Positions 6,837 to 8,907 of a stretch of DNA of 8,907 nucleotides are shown here, in pieces. Both the position numbers and the translations under genes were made by a program. How positions within the stretch are numbered: the stretch's first letter is position 1; each line of letters begins with the position of its first letter. The DNA lies in NCBI GenBank assembly GCA_944385645.1, contig CALWYA010000056.1:1-8907 (forward strand). The letters are read 5' to 3'. The stretch is from an uncultured Oscillospiraceae bacterium (lineage in GTDB: Bacteria > Bacillota > Clostridia > Oscillospirales > Oscillospiraceae). The notes beneath the pieces were generated by a model. The model was not told the origin of the DNA, did no database searches, and saw nothing but the letters and a program-made list of their open reading frames with translations.

Positions 6837-6856
6837 TGTGTCAAATTAGTGACACA
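6837..6856. repeat. Perfect 7-bp inverted repeat in the hydrolase leader
   Basis: TGTGTCA and TGACACA are separated by 6 A/T-rich bases. The repeat lies between the promoter and the ribosome site of the hydrolase, about 27-46 bases before the start codon. It could be a protein-binding operator or a short RNA hairpin in the 5' leader. No partner is identified. Confidence 0.45.
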
Positions 6857-6880
6857 CAAAAGCAACGGCTTGTTACTTTT

Positions 6881-6896
6881 GTTACCACATTGTAAC
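6881..6896. repeat. Inverted repeat GTTAC-N6-GTAAC overlapping the hydrolase -10
   Basis: GTTAC and GTAAC arms lie at 6881-6885 and 6892-6896, covering the -10 hexamer. A third GTTAC copy lies directly next to it at 6872-6876. Their position over the promoter makes a repressor site plausible, but arms this short could arise by chance. Confidence 0.35.
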
Positions 6897-6917
6897 CAAT
6901 CCAAGGCGGCAATACAA
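6889..6917 (-). promoter_or_regulatory. Probable sigma-A promoter of the cell wall hydrolase gene
   Basis: On the minus strand TTGTAT (6917-6912), a 17-base spacer and TACAAT (6894-6889) form a reasonable -35/-10 pair. The predicted transcript start near 6882 gives a leader of about 70 bases. The -10 matches 5 of 6 consensus bases, the -35 only 3 of 6, so activation or another sigma factor remains possible. Confidence 0.6.
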
Positions 6918-6931
6918 GGGCAAATTTGCCC
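6918..6931. repeat. Perfect 14-bp palindrome GGGCAAATTTGCCC next to the hydrolase -35
   Basis: The 14-base sequence is exactly self-complementary and abuts the upstream edge of the -35 hexamer. That is a typical place for an activator or repressor dimer. The AT centre with GC ends fits a helix-turn-helix operator. The remaining upstream bases to the radical SAM terminator (about 6932-7040) show no gene that I can support. Confidence 0.5.
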
Positions 6932-7040
6932 ATAAATCCCGGAGCAAAGTTGTGCAGCTTGTATGATTTTTACAGGAATAGGCGGTTTTCGCCCTGAAAT
7001 TTCCCTCTCGCGACCTCTCTCCCCCGCCTCCGACCGGGAC

Positions 7041-7092
7041 AAAAATGCCCCCTCGTCCTCCCGTTTTCCGGGCGGCGAGGGGGCAGTTTTTT
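7041..7092 (-). terminator. Intrinsic, probably bidirectional terminator after the radical SAM gene
   Basis: On the minus strand TGCCCCCTCG (7085-7076) pairs perfectly with CGAGGGGGCA (7055-7046), with an inner CCCG/CGGG pairing possible, followed by TTTTTG. On the plus strand the same stem is followed by TTTTTT at 7087-7092. It begins 11 bases after the radical SAM stop. Confidence 0.8.
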
Positions 7093-7096
7093 CGGT

Positions 7097-7984
7097 TCAG
7101 ATGCCCCGGTTCAGCGTCTTGCGCAGGCGGATCTTGCCCGCCAGGGCCTGGTCCAGGAGGGAGAGGAATTTCTCCCGGTCCTCGGGCAGTCCCCCTTTCA
7201 GGGGCAGGTAGTTGGAGGCGTGGTTGCTGGTGAAGTGGAGGGGATTCACATCCAGCAGCTCCACCAGCAGTCGGCACTCCTCCAGGATGTGGTCGGGGGA
7301 GCACACCTGGAACCGGCCGGCCAGCACGTCGCTGCCCAGAGGGGTGCCCCGGGCGGGGGCGAAGGTCATGGCGGACAGGTGGCGGGGCTTCATCTCGTTG
7401 ATGATCCGGGCGGTGGAGCGGATGTGCTCCTCCCAGTCGCCCCCCTCCCCCCGGGCGCCGGTCATCCCCAGGATCACCGTCACTCAGAGGTCGATGCCCG
7501 CCTCCACCAGCCGGCGGCCGGCCAGCAGCATCTCATCGGCGGTGACCCCCTTGCGGATGAACTTCAGCACCGTGTCGCTGCCGCTCTCCACCCCCAGGTA
7601 GGCCCGGGACAGCCCGGCCTCGCGGAGGGTCCGCAGCTCCTCCGGCGACTTGGCCAGGGTGCTCCGGGGACCGGCGTACAGGGTCACCTTCTCCAGGCGG
7701 GGGAAGCTCTGATACAGCTTGTGCAGCACCCGGAGCAGGTCGTCCGTCTTCATGATGATGGCGTCCCCGTCCATGAGGAACACCCGCTGGAGCCCCGGGC
7801 CGTAGTAGTCCCGGGCCATGTCGATGTCCTCCAGGATCTCCTCCACCGGGCGGATGCGGAACTTTTTGTCCTTATACATCCCGCAGAAGGTACACTTGTT
7901 GTTGGAGCAGCCGATGGTACACTGGAGCAGATAGCTCTTCCACTCCCCCGGCGGCCGGTACAGCAGATCGCTGTCGTAGCGCAT
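7097..7984 (-). pseudogene. Radical SAM protein gene interrupted by one in-frame UGA (codon 167)
   Basis: The frame of 296 codons reads as one radical SAM protein but for a TGA at 7486-7484. The first half (166 residues) begins at an ATG with GGAG 7 bases upstream. It carries GCSNNKCTFCGMYKDKKFRIR with Cys26, Cys31 and Cys34 (C-x4-C-x2-C) for the 4Fe-4S cluster, GLQRVFLMDGDAI, and LSRAYLGVESGSD, a usual SAM-binding strand. The second half continues without frame change as VTVILGMTGARGEGG and ends ..LRKTLNRGI. No base is gained or lost, and both halves keep normal codon use, so a recent nonsense mutation, a sequencing error or recoding are the options. Neighbouring genes use TGA as a true stop, so general UGA reassignment is excluded. 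A GTG follows the TGA directly and could restart translation, but no clear ribosome site precedes it. The substrate is unknown. Confidence 0.8.
7460..7478 (-). other. Hairpin 5 bases downstream of the in-frame UGA
   Basis: In the transcript GGUGAUCC UGG GGAUGACC folds into an 8-position stem with a single G-G mismatch and a 3-base loop. The loop lies 14-16 bases after the UGA. Bacterial SECIS elements sit in a similar place with a G/U-containing apical loop, but this loop is slightly too close and the bases also encode a conserved VILGMTG stretch. The structure is seen; a function is not shown. Confidence 0.35.
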
Positions 7985-8036
7985 CCTTTCTCTCCTTTCC
8001 TGTCCTCGCGCGCTTTGGGCGGTCGAAGTCCCGTTT

Positions 8037-8234
8037 CTACACCTCCACGGGCTGCCCGTCCCGGAATACCTTGCGGATGTTCTTCTCCGCCTTGCTCCGG
8101 GGGAGCATCACCTCGTGGCCGCAGCCCTGGCAGCGCAGCTTGAAGTCCATGCCCACCCGCAGGATCAGCCACTCCTGGCTGCCGCAGGGGTGGGCCTTCT
8201 TCATTCTTACCACGTCGTTCACGTGAATATCCAT
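8037..8234 (-). CDS. DUF951 family small protein (possible zinc ribbon)
   Basis: A 65-residue protein of the DUF951 family (COG4481-like), widespread in Firmicutes and of unknown function. It begins MDIHVNDVVRMKKAHPCGS, matching the family's hallmark VxMKKPHPCGS, then WLILRVGMDFKLRCQGCGHEVMLPRSKAEKNIRKV. Cys17, Cys35, Cys38 and possibly His40 could bind a metal, and the LRVG..DFKLRC part suggests a small beta fold that might bind nucleic acid; both are inferences. The start has GAGGG 7 bases upstream and lies about 34 bases after the predicted transcript start. The radical SAM gene follows after 52 bases, with no terminator between, so the two are probably co-transcribed. Length is normal for the family. 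Confidence 0.92.
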   Translation of the reverse strand: MDIHVNDVVRMKKAHPCGSQEWLILRVGMDFKLRCQGCGHEVMLPRSKAEKNIRKVFRDGQPVEV

Positions 8235-8274
8235 GTCCGGACCCTCTCTTTGTGTTCTCTCCGCTGATAAAAAT

Positions 8275-8304
8275 ATTATAAAGGAGACGGCGCGCCTTTG
8301 TCAA
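8275..8304 (-). promoter_or_regulatory. Near-consensus sigma-A promoter of the DUF951-radical SAM unit
   Basis: On the minus strand a perfect TTGACA (8304-8299), an 18-base spacer and a perfect TATAAT (8280-8275) lie about 40 bases upstream of the DUF951 start. The predicted transcript start is near 8268. Both hexamers match consensus exactly, so strong constitutive expression is likely. Confidence 0.85.
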
Positions 8305-8318
8305 CGGCGGAGGACGTC

Positions 8319-8350
8319 AAAACGGGGCGGGCGCACAGCGCCCGCCCCGT
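8319..8350 (-). terminator. Terminator hairpin of ackA
   Basis: On the minus strand ACGGGGCGGGCGC and GCGCCCGCCCCGT form a perfect 13-bp GC-rich stem with a 3-base loop, followed by a short TTT(T) run. It begins 25 bases after the ackA stop. The T-run is short, but the stem is very strong. Confidence 0.75.
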
Positions 8351-8375
8351 GGGAACGTTTTGGACCTGCGGAGGC

Positions 8376-8907
8376 TCAGCCCTTTACCAGTGCGGCGGTG
8401 TCCTGAGCGATCATCAGCTCCTCGTTCGTCGGAATGACCAGCACCCGGGCCCGGGAGCCCGCGGCGGCCACGTCCACTTCCTTGCCCCGGACGTTGTTCT
8501 TCTCCGGGTCGATCTGGATGCCCATGAACTCCAGGCCGGCCACCGCCTTGGCCCGGGTGCCCGGGTCGTTCTCACCCACGCCGGCGGTGAAGATGACGGC
8601 GTCCACCCCGCCCATGGCGGCGGCGTAGGAGCCGATGAGCTTCTTCACGCTGTAGGCGAACACGTCCAGGGCCAGCTGGGCCCGGTCGTTGCCCTCATTG
8701 GCGGCGGTCTCCAGGTCCCGGAAGTCGGAGGAGACGCCGGAGATGCCCTCCACGCCGGACTTCTTGTTCAGGATGTTCAGCATCTTGTCAATGTCATAGC
8801 CGTGCTTGTGCATCAGGTACTCCAGGATGCCGGCGTCCAGGTCGCCGGAGCGGGTGCCCATGGGCAGGCCGGCCAGGGGGGTGAAGCCCATGGAGGTGTC
8901 CACGCTC
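8376..8907 (-). CDS. ackA: Acetate kinase, C-terminal ~177 residues (partial)
   Basis: Acetate kinase converts acetyl phosphate and ADP to acetate and ATP in the cytoplasm, the final energy-yielding step of acetate fermentation. The visible part begins inside the family signature SVDTSMGFTPLAGLPMGTRSGDLDAG, with the conserved MGTRSGD. It continues with the SGVSSDFRD region, FAYSVKKLIGSYAAAMGGVDAVIFTAGVGEN (the GVGEN nucleotide-binding block), and ends near TNEELMIAQDTAALV. The family is about 400 residues, so roughly 220 N-terminal residues lie beyond the right edge, and the GTG at 8903 is an internal codon rather than a start. The partner gene pta cannot be seen. A terminator follows directly. 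Confidence 0.96.
   Translation of the reverse strand, partial: SVDTSMGFTPLAGLPMGTRSGDLDAGILEYLMHKHGYDIDKMLNILNKKSGVEGISGVSSDFRDLETAANEGNDRAQLALDVFAYSVKKLIGSYAAAMGGVDAVIFTAGVGENDPGTRAKAVAGLEFMGIQIDPEKNNVRGKEVDVAAAGSRARVLVIPTNEELMIAQDTAALVKG

Noticed and set aside
6725..7042. Minus-strand small open frame across the hydrolase upstream region
   Set aside because: It runs through the promoter, the dyads and the start of the hydrolase gene, and has no family resemblance.
7097..7483. Second half of the radical SAM frame as an independent gene starting at GTG 7483
   Set aside because: There is no convincing ribosome site, no catalytic cysteine motif, and the sequence continues the upstream protein without frame change.
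1..8907. CRISPR arrays, insertion sequences, tRNA or rRNA genes, phage or defence genes
   Set aside because: No direct-repeat array, transposase, cloverleaf-like segment or rRNA-like sequence was recognised. The gene content is housekeeping with uniform composition.

Overview
The window looks like chromosomal DNA of a GC-rich Clostridia-type Firmicute, probably Oscillospiraceae (Flavonifractor/Lawsonibacter-like). That placement is an inference from the nusB-xseA-xseB-ispA-dxs gene order, a YuiD-type protein, a DUF951 protein, a SleB-like hydrolase with a copper-amine-oxidase-type domain, and very GC-rich third codon positions. All supported genes lie on the minus strand, so transcription runs from high to low coordinates. 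The long plus-strand open frames are antisense shadows.

Reading in the direction of transcription: (1) 8907-8322 holds the 3' part of acetate kinase (ackA) and its strong terminator hairpin. (2) 8304-7041 starts with a near-consensus sigma-A promoter (TTGACA-18-TATAAT). It is followed by a small DUF951 protein, a radical SAM protein interrupted by one in-frame UGA, and a terminator. (3) 6931-5741 carries a promoter flanked by several inverted repeats, then a secreted SleB-like cell wall hydrolase and an intrinsic terminator. (4) 5678-1 is a housekeeping operon: nusB, a Kae1/TsaD-like paralogue, xseA, xseB, ispA, a divergent PAP2 (YuiD-like) gene, and the first ~432 codons of dxs, which runs off the left edge.

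In the operon the genes overlap or are separated by 2-43 bases, which suggests co-transcription and partial translational coupling. ispA and dxs both serve isoprenoid synthesis (dxs the first MEP-pathway step, ispA the C15 prenyl diphosphate), and the PAP2-like membrane protein between them may act on an isoprenoid phosphate. xseA and xseB encode the two subunits of exonuclease VII. nusB encodes an antitermination factor.

No mobile element, CRISPR array, RNA gene or clear new multi-gene system is visible. The items most worth a second look are the in-frame UGA in the radical SAM gene with a hairpin directly behind it, the TsaD paralogue that keeps the metal-binding histidines but has lost the N-terminal Asp-Glu pair, atypical residues in the Dxs active-site motifs, and the cluster of palindromes around the hydrolase promoter.
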